Positions 34,696-44,885 are shown, counted from the stretch's first letter. The stretch is DNA of 64,000 bases from Chryseobacterium sp. (GCA_031277615.1 JAITMC010000006.1:1-64000); one strand, 5' to 3'. Numbers and translations are program-made. Notes: generated by a model from the letters alone, not told the origin.

Positions 34696-36123
34696 TTACA
34701 ATAATTGATCAAAAAATAAATAAATATCCATATCCTGGGGAATATTCAGCCTTTTCCGGGTTCTGTATTTTTTCTGCTGTACAGTCCTGTGCTGAATAGA
34801 AGTAAAGCCGGCAATTTCTTTGGAACTGAAATGCAGCTTCAACATGGCACAGAATACCAGTTCGGAGTCTTCAGGATCGGGATCAATTGTAAGAAGTTTT
34901 TCAATAAAACCGGGATAGGCTTCCCTGAAAACCTGTAAGAAAGAAGGATCATTGTTTTTAGCCAGTTCAATGGCTTTTTCTTTTACTGTATTGTCCATCT
35001 CTCCTATTAACTCTTCAGTTTCGTTCTTCAGTTTTATTTTCTTCTGCCTCAGACCGTCGATAGCCTGCCATGAATAGATCCCCGAAAAAGTAAAAATTAC
35101 AGCCCCAATTAAAACCAGAAGAAATATTTTATTTTTATCTCTTTGAGCATCTTCTTCTGTTTTCATCATAAATCTCTTCATGTCCCGGTTTAGAGCAGAT
35201 AGCATTAAAGAATTTGTCTCGTTTTTGGCCTTTATATAAGCTTTTAAATAAAAATAGGCTTTTTTATTATTTCCTTTACTATTATATACCCCTCTTAGAT
35301 TATTGTATAAGTATTTAGTATAATAAATAAATATTCGTCTGGTCTTTATATCAACTTTCAAAGCTTTTAACAATACTTTTTCCGCTTCATCATAATTTTT
35401 TTGTTGTAAATAATATTCTCCCATGATTGTATTGGCATAAAGAGAAACCTTATCCATTCTTTTCTCTTTATTCACTTTTTCATAAATCCTTGAGCTATAG
35501 ATATAGGCAGAGTCTTTATTTCTAATAGCATACAAATAAAAGTCACCCATTAAGCAGTCTATTTTACCATCTGTATCAAAAACCTTAGCTTTATATAAAT
35601 CATTTGATGCCATCTTAAACTGTTTTCTACCCATATGATTATATGCTTGGTTTACATAAATATTAAAAAGAATATCATTTTTTAATGGCGAATTTTCAGC
35701 ATTTTGGATATAATGTAGAGCCAGATTATTATATTCAATAGCTTTATTAAGGCGCGAAAGTTTCCAGCTAAAAGTACTAAAGCTTTCGTACAGTTTTGCC
35801 TTATGAAGATTGTTTTCTGACTTATTCAAAATATCTGCAGCTTGATCAAAAAAATATTGTGCCTGAGAATAGTTTTCCATTGCCTTATTCAGATTCGCTA
35901 AATTGATATAACAAAGTGCCTTACCGCCTTTATAGTCTGTTTTATCTGCTTGTTTTAAATATATTCTGTTGAGACTCACAAGAGAATCATATTCCCCTGC
36001 GAGAAAATATTGTTTATTTTTTGTGATCAGTGGAATATCAAAACTTTCCTCATATTCTTTCTGTGAGGGATGCTGGCATGAGATTAAAATAAAAAATAAA
36101 ATAAAGGGAAAGCAGCGCATCAT
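34696..36123 (-). CDS. Transmembrane TPR-HTH regulator, paralogue 2
   Basis: 475 residues with signal (MMRCFPFILFFILISCQHPS; Cys-16), the shared mature start QKEYEESFDIPLITKNKQYF, TPRs, membrane segment (about 340-360, LLVLIGAVIFTFSGIYSW), coiled-coil and the HTH FSSKEIAGFTSIQHRTVQQK. The C-terminal 100 residues are nearly identical to paralogues 3 and 4, while the TPR part is divergent, as expected after tandem duplication with exchange at the 3' ends. It follows paralogue 1 by 46 bases. Confidence 0.85.
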   Translation of the reverse strand: MMRCFPFILFFILISCQHPSQKEYEESFDIPLITKNKQYFLAGEYDSLVSLNRIYLKQADKTDYKGGKALCYINLANLNKAMENYSQAQYFFDQAADILNKSENNLHKAKLYESFSTFSWKLSRLNKAIEYNNLALHYIQNAENSPLKNDILFNIYVNQAYNHMGRKQFKMASNDLYKAKVFDTDGKIDCLMGDFYLYAIRNKDSAYIYSSRIYEKVNKEKRMDKVSLYANTIMGEYYLQQKNYDEAEKVLLKALKVDIKTRRIFIYYTKYLYNNLRGVYNSKGNNKKAYFYLKAYIKAKNETNSLMLSALNRDMKRFMMKTEEDAQRDKNKIFLLVLIGAVIFTFSGIYSWQAIDGLRQKKIKLKNETEELIGEMDNTVKEKAIELAKNNDPSFLQVFREAYPGFIEKLLTIDPDPEDSELVFCAMLKLHFSSKEIAGFTSIQHRTVQQKKYRTRKRLNIPQDMDIYLFFDQLL

Positions 36124-36169
36124 AGTTATTTTTTTTCATCATTGGTACTATTTTAATTTTTACAGCAGA

Positions 36170-37606
36170 CTATACCAAATCATCAATAAACTCATAAATA
36201 TCATCCTCTTTCGGAATATTGAGCCTTTTTCTGATTCTGTATTTTTTCTGTTGGATTGATTTGTGTTGAACAAAGGTATAATCTGCAATTTCTTTGGAAC
36301 TGAAATGAAGTTTCAGCATGGCACAAAAAGCCAATTCGGAATTTTCAAGATCAGGATTGATTTCTAAAAGCTTTCTGATGAAGTCCGGATACAATTCTTT
36401 AAATTTTAAAAGAAAGGTTGAGTCATTGTTCTTTGCCAGTTCCAGAATTTCCTGCTGCTTTTTGGTCTTTACCGTACTTTTCAGTTCTTCTGCTTCATTT
36501 TTTAGAATTTCTTTTCTTAACTGAAGTTTTTTAATAATGTTTCTCACATAGATTCCGGCAGCAGAAAGGGTAATCAAAGACAAAATTCCGGTGATCCAGA
36601 AGTTATTTCTTCGCTTGTCTGATTCCTGCTTCATTTTCATCTCAAAATCTTCCGTTGCCTTATTCAGGGTCTGCATCCTGGCATATTCAAGGATTTCTTC
36701 TTCCCTGTTAAATTTGTTTAAATAATAATAAGCTTTGTCATAGTTATTTTTCTTCTGATACAGTGTTGCTAATGCCTCATAAATGTTTCTGACATAAGGA
36801 GAATTGATACGCCTGGTTTTGATATTAAGTTCCAATGCTTTTTTCAGATACATTTCAGCAAGATCATATTGCCCTTTTTCATTATAATAATAGCCTATGG
36901 TATAATAGATCCAGGCGGATTCCACATTGCTGGTTCTTTCATGTCTCATCCTGTCTTCTATCTTCAGTACATATTTTTCCGCAGCGTTCAGTTGGTGGGT
37001 CAACAGATAAAACTGCGCCACCATACTATTGTTGTATATAGTGTTATTGATTGTAATAGATTTCAGCAAATTTTTTTCAGCGGTTCCTTTCCATCCTTTG
37101 AACGCATAATATGTTCCGCTGCTGCCATAGATCTGGGCATACAGCCTTTTTTTCAGTTCAGAATCTTTAGCTTCTTTGATATAGCCCAGGGCTTTATTGC
37201 TGTATACCAAGGCATTGTCATACTGCCGGAGTTGAGCATAGTAACGCCCATAATCATAATAGAATTTCGCTTTGTGATAAGGATCTTTTGACAAATCTAT
37301 TTTAGGAGCTGCCTTTTTGAAAAAAAGCCTTGCTTTTTCATAGTCTCCGGCAAACAGATTGATGTTGGCTATATTGATATAGCAAAGGCCTTCTCCGCCT
37401 TCATAATTTTCTTTTTTCGCCATTTTGAAGTATTCCAGATTAAGATGAATGGCTGCATCATACTGACCGGAGAAAGCCAGTTCCCGGTTTTTGGTGATTA
37501 AAGGTGCATCAAAATCTTCAGTATGATCTGGGGAATGCTGATGGCACGCTCCGACAATAAATAGTGTAGCTATCACCCGAAATATTCGGGTCATCCTCTT
37601 TTTCAT
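36170..37606 (-). CDS. Transmembrane TPR-HTH regulator, paralogue 1 (operon head)
   Basis: 478 residues, the most divergent of the four: signal MKKRMTRIFRVIATLFIVGA with Cys (GACHQHSPDH), mature FDAPLITKNRELAFSGQYDA, about six TPRs, membrane segment near 340-358 (ITGILSLITLSAAGIYV), coiled-coil and HTH FSSKEIADYTFVQHKSIQQK. Its recognition helix differs from those of the other three (TFVQHKS versus TSIQHRT), so it may bind other DNA. It is first in the array; the promoter must be in 37607-38025. Confidence 0.85.
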   Translation of the reverse strand: MKKRMTRIFRVIATLFIVGACHQHSPDHTEDFDAPLITKNRELAFSGQYDAAIHLNLEYFKMAKKENYEGGEGLCYINIANINLFAGDYEKARLFFKKAAPKIDLSKDPYHKAKFYYDYGRYYAQLRQYDNALVYSNKALGYIKEAKDSELKKRLYAQIYGSSGTYYAFKGWKGTAEKNLLKSITINNTIYNNSMVAQFYLLTHQLNAAEKYVLKIEDRMRHERTSNVESAWIYYTIGYYYNEKGQYDLAEMYLKKALELNIKTRRINSPYVRNIYEALATLYQKKNNYDKAYYYLNKFNREEEILEYARMQTLNKATEDFEMKMKQESDKRRNNFWITGILSLITLSAAGIYVRNIIKKLQLRKEILKNEAEELKSTVKTKKQQEILELAKNNDSTFLLKFKELYPDFIRKLLEINPDLENSELAFCAMLKLHFSSKEIADYTFVQHKSIQQKKYRIRKRLNIPKEDDIYEFIDDLV

Positions 37607-38025
37607 GGTTTTACATTTACTCCTAGTGTATGATTATTTCAGGCAAATTGGTTTTGTCAGTTCTTTTACATTATTTTTGTTTTTTTTGAGATGACAATAT
37701 ATTCATTCCTACCTGTGCACAGGCTTTTGTTAAAATTGGTTAAATTATTACTAATACGAATTGACTTTCCGACTTACTAATTGCTATAAATATACATAAA
37801 TTATGTGCCAATCTGCATTAAAATGCTTTAAATTATATATTTTTTTTACAAATAAAGGCTTATTAATAACGATTAAAAAGTGGAAATATTTAAAATTTTT
37901 ATAGAAATCAACATAGTAATAATTATTTTTCGTTGAAAAATAATTTTTAAAATAAATTAATATTTAATAAATATAATTTCTAAAAAATTATTCTTTTACA
38001 TCGTAATTAATAAAATTAGCATACA
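37607..38025. other. AT-rich divergent region upstream of the TPR-HTH array
   Basis: About 420 bases with long A/T runs between the TPR-HTH array and the GNAT gene. No convincing -7/-33 pair and no small ORF is supported; transcription of both flanking genes should start here. Confidence 0.4.
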
Positions 38026-38515
38026 ATGAATATTAAATTTAGACTTATTAAATCTCATGAAAGCAAAAAATACAGAACAATAAGACTGGAAAGTTTGAAA
38101 AATTTTCCTGAAGCCTTTGAAACAGATTATCATGAAGCATTGAACACAAAAAAGCTAAAAATAGAATATGATATAGAAAATCAGACCCCGGGAAGATTGG
38201 TTTTCGGAGCCTTTGATCATGAAGAACTTATCGGAATCTGTCTTTTTGTGGCCAACGGAAGCAAAACCGGACATATTTATCAGATATATGTAAGACAGAG
38301 TTATCAGGGGCAAAGGCATTGCCCAAAATCTGATGAAGGCGGTCATCAATGAGGCTGTCCTGCAGTTTAATATCAATGAGGTGATTTTAGAAGTAACCTA
38401 TAAGAATGATAAAGCCTTTTATCTATACAAAAAAATGGACTTTAAAGAAGTTGATTCAGATACAGGCACTCCAGGCAGTATTACCCTGAAATACAGTATG
38501 GAAAATGATAAATAG
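38026..38515 (+). pseudogene. GNAT family acetyltransferase, frameshifted
   Basis: The first frame codes MNIKFRLIKSHESKKYRTIR to IYQIYVRQSYQG, then runs off frame near 38308-38311 (CAGGGGCAAAGG). Removing one G restores QGKGIAQNLMKAVINEAVLQ, the acetyl-CoA binding motif (Q-x-x-G-x-A), and continues to KAFYLYKKMDFKEV and the stop at 38513-38515. The intact protein would have about 162 residues and acetylate an unknown amine. The G run makes a sequencing error or phase variation as likely as decay. Confidence 0.8.
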
Positions 38516-38537
38516 TGATTCCTGATCCGTAAACAGT

Positions 38538-39317
38538 TTACTGTTCGGTAAGCTTTATCCTAAAGTAACGTTTTTTCAGCCCGGCATCGGTGTAGTTACT
38601 CTCTTCGGTCAGGTATAAAGTTTTTTCGTCTGCCCAGAAGGACTTCCCGATAATGCAGAGCCAGATTCCGGTAAGCCTTTCAAATTCTTTATCAAGCTGT
38701 ATGACTTTTACATACTCATTGCCAATTTTTTTCTGAATGAAATAAAAAAAGCATTTCTGGCCGCCGAAAGAACCGTTGAGCCTGAACTCTTTTCCGGGTG
38801 ATGTCACGATAAGATCCGGATTTCCGGTATCTTCAGTTTTTTGGCCGTTCTTCAGGTTAAAGCTCATATCCGTAGTATGCCCTCCTTCACACAGCAAAAT
38901 ATCTTCTTTGGGAAAATAAGCCACAAAAAATGATCCGTCAAAATCATTTTCATCCTGAAATACAGTTCCGTTTCTGAAGCGGATTTTCTTCACTGCCTGG
39001 CTTTCGCCATCTTCATCTTTACCGGCAAATTCCACAACACCTTTCAGGAGTTTTTTGGCTTCAGTGAAATCTTCGATCTTCTCAAATTTCTCCTGCGGAT
39101 ACGCTGATTTCAGCTGCGCGGCATGAAACTGTACCGAATCTATCGTTTCTACCTGAACAGAATATTGAATGTCTTTTACAATGGTTTTACTTTCCTGAAT
39201 ACTGTCAAAAGTTTTGGTTTCGGTTTTAGTCTGTATCGTGACTTTTTCTTCTTTTTTCTTGAAGCATGACTGCAAAAGAACAACAGTCAGCGAAAATACA
39301 AGCAGGTTTTTTCTCAT
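38538..39317 (-). CDS. Lipoprotein, hypothetical
   Basis: 259 residues with an SPII signal (LVFSLTVVLLQSCFKKKEEK; Cys-18). A Thr/Lys-rich linker (to about residue 50) precedes a beta-rich soluble domain with KIRFRNGTVFQDENDFDGSF and IIGKSFWADEKTLYLTEES. Probably outer-membrane or periplasmic. No known family is recognised. It is monocistronic and convergent with the GNAT gene. Confidence 0.75.
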   Translation of the reverse strand: MRKNLLVFSLTVVLLQSCFKKKEEKVTIQTKTETKTFDSIQESKTIVKDIQYSVQVETIDSVQFHAAQLKSAYPQEKFEKIEDFTEAKKLLKGVVEFAGKDEDGESQAVKKIRFRNGTVFQDENDFDGSFFVAYFPKEDILLCEGGHTTDMSFNLKNGQKTEDTGNPDLIVTSPGKEFRLNGSFGGQKCFFYFIQKKIGNEYVKVIQLDKEFERLTGIWLCIIGKSFWADEKTLYLTEESNYTDAGLKKRYFRIKLTEQ

Positions 39318-39381
39318 TTTTTATTAAATATTTGAGTTTTCAGGTCTGATTTTAAAAAGCAGATTTATGCCCTGGAAATGA

Positions 39382-39597
39382 TTAGTTTTTAATTTTTGTA
39401 AGAGCTGCTCCTTTATGAGCAGCGATATGATCGGATTTATCGCTTTTTATTTCGTACTGCGGGTCTTCAGGACTGGCATGATGGGTATACCCTTTGTAAT
39501 CGAAGTCTTTGGTATGGACTTTAATGATGATTCCCGAAAATCTTCCTGCTTCGGAATTCCAGCTTACATGATCACCTTTTTTAAATGCTGCTTTCAT
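39382..39597 (-). CDS. DUF2945 (Tudor-like) small protein
   Basis: 71 residues: FKKGDHVSWNSEAGRFSGII, then KVHTKDFDYKGYTHHASPED and QYEIKSDKSDHIAAHKGAAL. This is the DUF2945 pattern (hypervirulence-associated Tudor domain), an SH3/Tudor-like barrel of unknown role. It lies 26 bases downstream of the DUF488 gene and is likely co-transcribed with it; both are often stress-linked small cytoplasmic proteins. Confidence 0.85.
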   Translation of the reverse strand: MKAAFKKGDHVSWNSEAGRFSGIIIKVHTKDFDYKGYTHHASPEDPQYEIKSDKSDHIAAHKGAALTKIKN

Positions 39598-39623
39598 CGG
39601 TTTGACTTTTTAACGGGACTTTT

Positions 39624-40169
39624 TTAACTGAATAAATTTTCATCCGAATAACAGACGTGTCCGTCTACAATACGGGCCGCCGAAGTATACGGATGCTCTT
39701 CTGTTTTTCCATGATTCATAATATGAAGCACCTTCCATCCTTCTGCTTTTAAGTAATCAGAAACCATGGAACGATGACAGCTCCACCACACCGCTTCAGA
39801 ACACATATAAACCGTTGTTTTCCCGGATGCTATATCTTCTAATTTTCCAACGGCCTGTTTAAATTCATCCGTTTCCATATAATCGGCATATCCTCTGAAG
39901 GAATCATTACGCCAACGGTCGTTCTGAGAACCGGGTTGTACTTTACGCCTTCCTCCAAGCGCTTCCATATGAAGATAGGAAATACCGTTCTCCGGCAGTT
40001 CTTTTTCTAAATTTTCTTTACTGAACCAGGGATATCTCCGGGACCCCGGAAATCTTCTGATATCCACCAGCAGTTCAATATTAAATTCCTTCAGCAGACT
40101 GACAAAGTCTTCTATGCTTCTGGTAGAATGGCCAATGGTATAAATAATATGATGATCTGTGGGTTCCAT
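39624..40169 (-). CDS. DUF488 family protein
   Basis: 181 residues starting IIYTIGHSTRSIEDFVSLLK and with VDIRRFPGSRRYPWFSKENL, the typical DUF488 start, then LGGRRKVQPGS and CSEAVWWSCHRSMVSDYL near residue 140. The conserved Cys residues in CSEAxxxxCHR are characteristic; a role in nucleic-acid or redox chemistry has been suggested for the family but no activity is established to my knowledge. It is followed by DUF2945 and preceded by the bestrophin gene. Confidence 0.88.
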   Translation of the reverse strand: MEPTDHHIIYTIGHSTRSIEDFVSLLKEFNIELLVDIRRFPGSRRYPWFSKENLEKELPENGISYLHMEALGGRRKVQPGSQNDRWRNDSFRGYADYMETDEFKQAVGKLEDIASGKTTVYMCSEAVWWSCHRSMVSDYLKAEGWKVLHIMNHGKTEEHPYTSAARIVDGHVCYSDENLFS

Positions 40170-40198
40170 ATCAGATAAGCGGCAAGAATTGCACCAGA

Positions 40199-41113
40199 TT
40201 AATGAATAATGTTGTGAACCGGCTTTTCTACCATATCCAGATGCTTACCCGTCAGTTCATGGATCGTACTTTCAATCATCTCACACATACTGTTCAGGGC
40301 CAGATCGTTGGCTTCGGTTCCGAAAGGCTCTTCTATTTCATCAGCAATAGCTTCAAAAGCAACAAAGGTATAGGCTACAAACACTACGATAAGCGGGGTA
40401 AACCATTCCAGGCTGTCTACCAGACCGAAAGGAAGCAGAAGACAATAGATGTAAACGGTACGGTGAAGCAATACACGATAACTGTACGGAATAGGAGTTG
40501 AGAGAATTCTTTCACAACCACCGATAACATCTGCCAAACGGTCAAAATTCTCATCAAACCTCGCCTGCTGGATGGAGTCGATTCTGTTTTCATCTCTTGC
40601 CTGCTGAACCCATTCTGCCATCAGCTTCATGAGGATAACCGGTTTGTATCTGGCATCTGCCACAGTTTTCAGCTGGTCAGATGTTAACCTTTTCCTAAGG
40701 TCTTCATGAGGGTCGGAACCTCTGAGCTGATGTTTTAAAGCATACAAAGAGGCACTGAGCAGATTCAAAAAATCTTCTATGGCCGCAGGATCTGCTTTTT
40801 TACCCAGAGTAAGAGCCTGTCTCATGAGGGCTCTTGCGATATTCAGCAGGGCTCCCCATAATTTCCGGCCTTCCCAGAACCTTTCATAGCTGGCATTATT
40901 CCGGAATCCGAGAAACAGGGCCAGAACGAAACCGAACAAAGTGAGCGGTGCCGGGTTCAACGGTACTTTAAAGTCCAAAATGGTTCCGTGAAAATAAACG
41001 ACTGCTACAGACAGCATAAAAAGAAGACTCAGGCGGGACAGCAGCTTGGGTAGTACCGAACCGTGCCATATAAACAGCATCCTGAACCAGTGTTCTTTTT
41101 TTCTTATAATCAT
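40199..41113 (-). CDS. Bestrophin family ion channel
   Basis: 304 residues, with the conserved N-terminal block WFRMLFIWHGSVLPKLLSRL and FVLALFLGFRNNASYERFWE. Four membrane segments are predicted (about 28-45, 55-72, 205-230 and 235-255). Bacterial bestrophins form pentameric channels in the inner membrane conducting anions or cations. It is in line with DUF488 (29 bases). The terminator for the DUF2723 gene lies upstream. Confidence 0.9.
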   Translation of the reverse strand: MIIRKKEHWFRMLFIWHGSVLPKLLSRLSLLFMLSVAVVYFHGTILDFKVPLNPAPLTLFGFVLALFLGFRNNASYERFWEGRKLWGALLNIARALMRQALTLGKKADPAAIEDFLNLLSASLYALKHQLRGSDPHEDLRKRLTSDQLKTVADARYKPVILMKLMAEWVQQARDENRIDSIQQARFDENFDRLADVIGGCERILSTPIPYSYRVLLHRTVYIYCLLLPFGLVDSLEWFTPLIVVFVAYTFVAFEAIADEIEEPFGTEANDLALNSMCEMIESTIHELTGKHLDMVEKPVHNIIH

Positions 41114-41193
41114 ACTTCAGCGGAATAGTGGCTTAAACCATTACAATAATACGGATTTTTGATGGTTTATACCAGGGTATACCACAAACAGAA

Positions 41194-41220
41194 AACCTCC
41201 GGTCGAATAATCCGGAGGTT
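41194..41220 (-). terminator. Terminator of the DUF2723 gene
   Basis: AACCTCCGG/CCGGAGGTT arms with a 9-base loop; on the minus strand followed by TTTTCTGTTT. Confidence 0.8.
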
Positions 41221-41250
41221 CTGTTTTATAAAAAATATTTTTACTAAGAT

Positions 41251-44200
41251 TTATTGGGTGACTTTGATCAGGGCTTTTGTGATCTGCTCTTCTTTTTCTT
41301 TGGAATACGTAGAATCAAAAGGTTCCATAACATCGAATAAAAACTGATAGAAAGGAGCAATTCTCTGAATTTTTTCTGATTCCTTCGCTGCCTTTTCTTT
41401 GCCCATCTGCTGAAGTCCCCGGATGAAGACATCAAACTTCTTATCAATAGGCTCAATCGCTTTTACCAGATAAGCATACGCTTTCTCGTTCTGGCCGAGT
41501 TTTTTGTAGGCATCCGTTACTGCTGACACCACAAGAGAATATTCCCAGGGTTTTGCCCGCATCTGGCGTTTTGCATACATCTGATTAGCCGGATCAAGAC
41601 TCAGATAGTAGTCATATTCTTCAAAAATTCCTTTTTTAAGAAGCTCCGCCAGCTGAAGTCCTTTCTGCTCCTGTCCGGCAATGATATATCCTGTTACCAT
41701 AGCACTTAATGAACGCGGATCATTGTACCTTTCAGCAGGAATTTCTCTGGAGGCCAGATCAAGGATCTCAAGAGCTTTGGCTTTCTGCCCGTTCAAAGCT
41801 AATGCTGAAGCCGCTCTGCTGGCCGACATTCTGTACCCTATAATATTGGATGTCGCTGTCTCATCATAATGAATGCTGAGGTCTTTGAAATTCCCCCATC
41901 TGTAGTTTTTCACCACCTGGTAAAGCGAGTTACCATCTACTCTTCCGAGATCTCCATCCGGTTTCTGTACAGTGTGGATAGGGACCAGCCTGTAACTGAA
42001 CCCGTCGAACTGGAGGTATTCATCCAGATAAAAAATATTTTCACTCTCGTAAATTCCTCCTGTAGAAAAATTAATCGGGCGTTTCCAGTCGAAACTGGCT
42101 AAAATATCCAGCAGCATCAGGTTGTTTTTGTACAGCGTATTTTCTTTGTAGGTAATCATAATCTGATTCACTGCATCCGGGAGATCTGCCTGGGTAATGA
42201 TTCCTGATTTCACGGCATTTTCCTTGTTTACAGGAAGGATAAACTTATGGGTGGGAAGAATATTGAACTGCTCGTACTTTTCTTCTCCGAAATACATTTT
42301 CAGAAGTTCGTCTTTTTCCGGAGACTTGAATTTAAGGAAATCAATGGCTTCTTTCAGCGTCATGGAGTCCTGTGTAAGGTATTTTCTGAAGACCTGAAAT
42401 TCCGTATCCGGTGCCCCTTGTTCTTTAAGCATCGTGAAAAAACCTTCCCAATCTTCCTTCTTCATCAGGTAAATCTGATCATTGATGCCGTCCCGGTAAT
42501 CATCATGGGTCAGCTGACTTGGGATGGCAGGCGCATTATAAGTTTTACGTTTTGCCTGATCAATACTCCACGGCATGCCCAGAAGGGTAAAATTAACGGT
42601 TTTCACATCATCACGGAACCTTTCGGTTTCCTGAATAGCCCAAACCGGGAATGTATCATTATCCCCATAAATAAAAATAATATCATCTTTTGGCAGAGAG
42701 CGAAGAAAGGAATAGGCATAATCATAAGCTGCCGTTTTTTTACTCCGGTCATGAGGGACATAATTCTGGAAGCCCATCATGAAAGGAACGCCCAAAAGGA
42801 CAACCCCTAAAGCAATATTAGCTCCATTGGATTTTATTTTCGACTGAAGGAACCACAGAATAGCTCCGGCTCCCAGCCCGATCCAGATGGCAAAAGCATA
42901 GAAAGATCCTACCATGGCATAATCTCTTTCTCTTACTTCAAACGGTTTTACCCCTGTATAGAAAACAATCCCTACACTGGTCAGAATAAATAATGAAAGA
43001 AGCGCATAGAATCTTCCGAAGTCTCTGTTGAGCTGGAAAAAGAATCCGATTAATCCCAGGATCAGAGGAAGGAAGAAAAAAGTAACCGTACTTTTGTTTT
43101 TGAATTTTGCCGGCATTTTATCCTGGTTTCCCACTAAAGCATCATCTATGAATGAGATTCCGGAAATCCAGTTTCCTTTGGTGTTCTCCATATTCCCTTC
43201 AAGGTCGTTCTGTCTTCCTACGAAATTCCACATCAGGTATCTTACAAAGTAATATCCGTTCTGGAACGAAATGAAATAATCAAGATTCTGAGCGAGCGAA
43301 GGTTTCTGAACATTGATCAGGTCATACGGCATTACCTTTTTATAGTCGGAAATGGTAATCGACTTGTCTTCATACTTTTGTCTCAGTTCATCAAATATTT
43401 TTTTAGCCTGAGGGTTGTCTGCCGCATCTTCATTATCATAATTAAAGGTAAAGTCCGGAGCCCCATATAAAGCCATATAGTTTGGTATCACCTCCTTATC
43501 CTGACTGAACATCCTGGGCATAAAGCTTATATGCGACTTATTGAATACATAATTGAAACGGTCGCTGGTTTTACGATATGTTCCTGTTTTCTCATCCTTT
43601 TCGTAAACTTCCCCGGTTTTTATGGTTTTGTAGCTCCCATCTTCATTCTTTTCCATTCCTTTGGCATCGAGGTAAGCGGTATAATTCTGACCGTAAATCG
43701 TAGGCCAGTCCCCGTACTGCTCCCTGTTATAGTAATCCAGCATTCCGATAGCCGTGTCCGGATCATTAAGGTTCATGGGCGGATTGGCGTTGGCTCTGAT
43801 CGGGATCACCATCCAGCATGAAAAACCGATGATCATAAATACAACCGATAAAGCAGCAGTCTGAACAATGTGTTTTTTGGATTTTCTGGCGTATTGAATA
43901 AGGAAATAGCAGATTGCCGTCATTACAATAAAGGCAACAATTGTTCCTGAGTGGAAAGGAAGTCCCAAGCCATTAACAAAGAAAATTTCCAGCTTCCCGA
44001 ACATTGTCATGATCAGAGGGAAGATCAGTTTGAAGACAATAGCCAGAATTCCCAGCGTGATCAGATTGGCCCAGATGAAGTTTTTCCACGTAAATGTATA
44101 GTTTCTGGCATAGTACACCAGACATACGGCAGGAATGGCCAGCATACACATCATGTGCACACCAACGGAAAGTCCGATGATAAAGAAAATAAGGATGATC

Positions 44201-44736
44201 CACCTTTCGCTATCCGCGGCCTGGTATTCATTTTCCCATTTGGTAATGAGCCATACCAGTAATGCAATAAACAGGGAGGCCATTGAATACACTTCGCCCT
44301 CCACCGCTGAAAACCAGAAGGTATCTGAAAAGGTAAAACTTAAAGCCCCTACAGCTCCTGCAAATAGGATGGAAATTTCCTGATGTTTTGTGATTTCATC
44401 AAAATCTTTGTTCAGCAGTCTTCTTACAAAATGAGTAATCGTCCAGAACAGAAACAAAATAGTCAGTGCACTGAATACGGCAGACATGGTATTGATCACG
44501 ATCGCATAATTCTGTCCGTTGCCCAATGCCAATGAACTGGCCACTGCCCCTACAATCTGAAATAAGGCGGCTCCGGGAGCGTGCGTTACTTCAAGTTTTA
44601 CCGCAGAAGAAATATATTCGCCACAATCCCAGAAACTGAGAGAATGTTCAATGGTAGAGGTATACGTAATCAACGCAATAATGAAGACCACCCATCCTAA
44701 AACGGTGTTCCACTTTTTAAAAGTCCAGTTTTTCAT
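41251..44736 (-). CDS. DUF2723 (GT117-like) integral membrane protein
   Basis: 1161 residues. The first 700 contain about 12 membrane segments; the start TYTSTIEHSLSFWDCGEYIS and THAPGAALFQIVGAVASSL, with the Asp in FWDCGE, is typical of DUF2723, a glycosyltransferase-C-type family used in Bacteroidota and similar to protein O-mannosyltransferases. The C-terminal 450 residues form a soluble domain with helical TPR-like ends (KALEILDLASREIPAERYND). It likely transfers sugars to exported proteins or lipids at the inner membrane; the acceptor is unknown. It is monocistronic with a terminator at 41194. Confidence 0.87.
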   Translation of the reverse strand: MKNWTFKKWNTVLGWVVFIIALITYTSTIEHSLSFWDCGEYISSAVKLEVTHAPGAALFQIVGAVASSLALGNGQNYAIVINTMSAVFSALTILFLFWTITHFVRRLLNKDFDEITKHQEISILFAGAVGALSFTFSDTFWFSAVEGEVYSMASLFIALLVWLITKWENEYQAADSERWIILIFFIIGLSVGVHMMCMLAIPAVCLVYYARNYTFTWKNFIWANLITLGILAIVFKLIFPLIMTMFGKLEIFFVNGLGLPFHSGTIVAFIVMTAICYFLIQYARKSKKHIVQTAALSVVFMIIGFSCWMVIPIRANANPPMNLNDPDTAIGMLDYYNREQYGDWPTIYGQNYTAYLDAKGMEKNEDGSYKTIKTGEVYEKDEKTGTYRKTSDRFNYVFNKSHISFMPRMFSQDKEVIPNYMALYGAPDFTFNYDNEDAADNPQAKKIFDELRQKYEDKSITISDYKKVMPYDLINVQKPSLAQNLDYFISFQNGYYFVRYLMWNFVGRQNDLEGNMENTKGNWISGISFIDDALVGNQDKMPAKFKNKSTVTFFFLPLILGLIGFFFQLNRDFGRFYALLSLFILTSVGIVFYTGVKPFEVRERDYAMVGSFYAFAIWIGLGAGAILWFLQSKIKSNGANIALGVVLLGVPFMMGFQNYVPHDRSKKTAAYDYAYSFLRSLPKDDIIFIYGDNDTFPVWAIQETERFRDDVKTVNFTLLGMPWSIDQAKRKTYNAPAIPSQLTHDDYRDGINDQIYLMKKEDWEGFFTMLKEQGAPDTEFQVFRKYLTQDSMTLKEAIDFLKFKSPEKDELLKMYFGEEKYEQFNILPTHKFILPVNKENAVKSGIITQADLPDAVNQIMITYKENTLYKNNLMLLDILASFDWKRPINFSTGGIYESENIFYLDEYLQFDGFSYRLVPIHTVQKPDGDLGRVDGNSLYQVVKNYRWGNFKDLSIHYDETATSNIIGYRMSASRAASALALNGQKAKALEILDLASREIPAERYNDPRSLSAMVTGYIIAGQEQKGLQLAELLKKGIFEEYDYYLSLDPANQMYAKRQMRAKPWEYSLVVSAVTDAYKKLGQNEKAYAYLVKAIEPIDKKFDVFIRGLQQMGKEKAAKESEKIQRIAPFYQFLFDVMEPFDSTYSKEKEEQITKALIKVTQ

Positions 44737-44885
44737 ATCAATATTTTAGCTCCAATTCTTATTAAGACAACCCACCGGGGCAAATCATTACATGAATTCT
44801 GAAAAAAAATATTTTTTTTTTGAATGAAACTATTGAAGCTTAAATTCTGAGGTGAATGAAATTTATATTTTAAACAAAAACAAAA

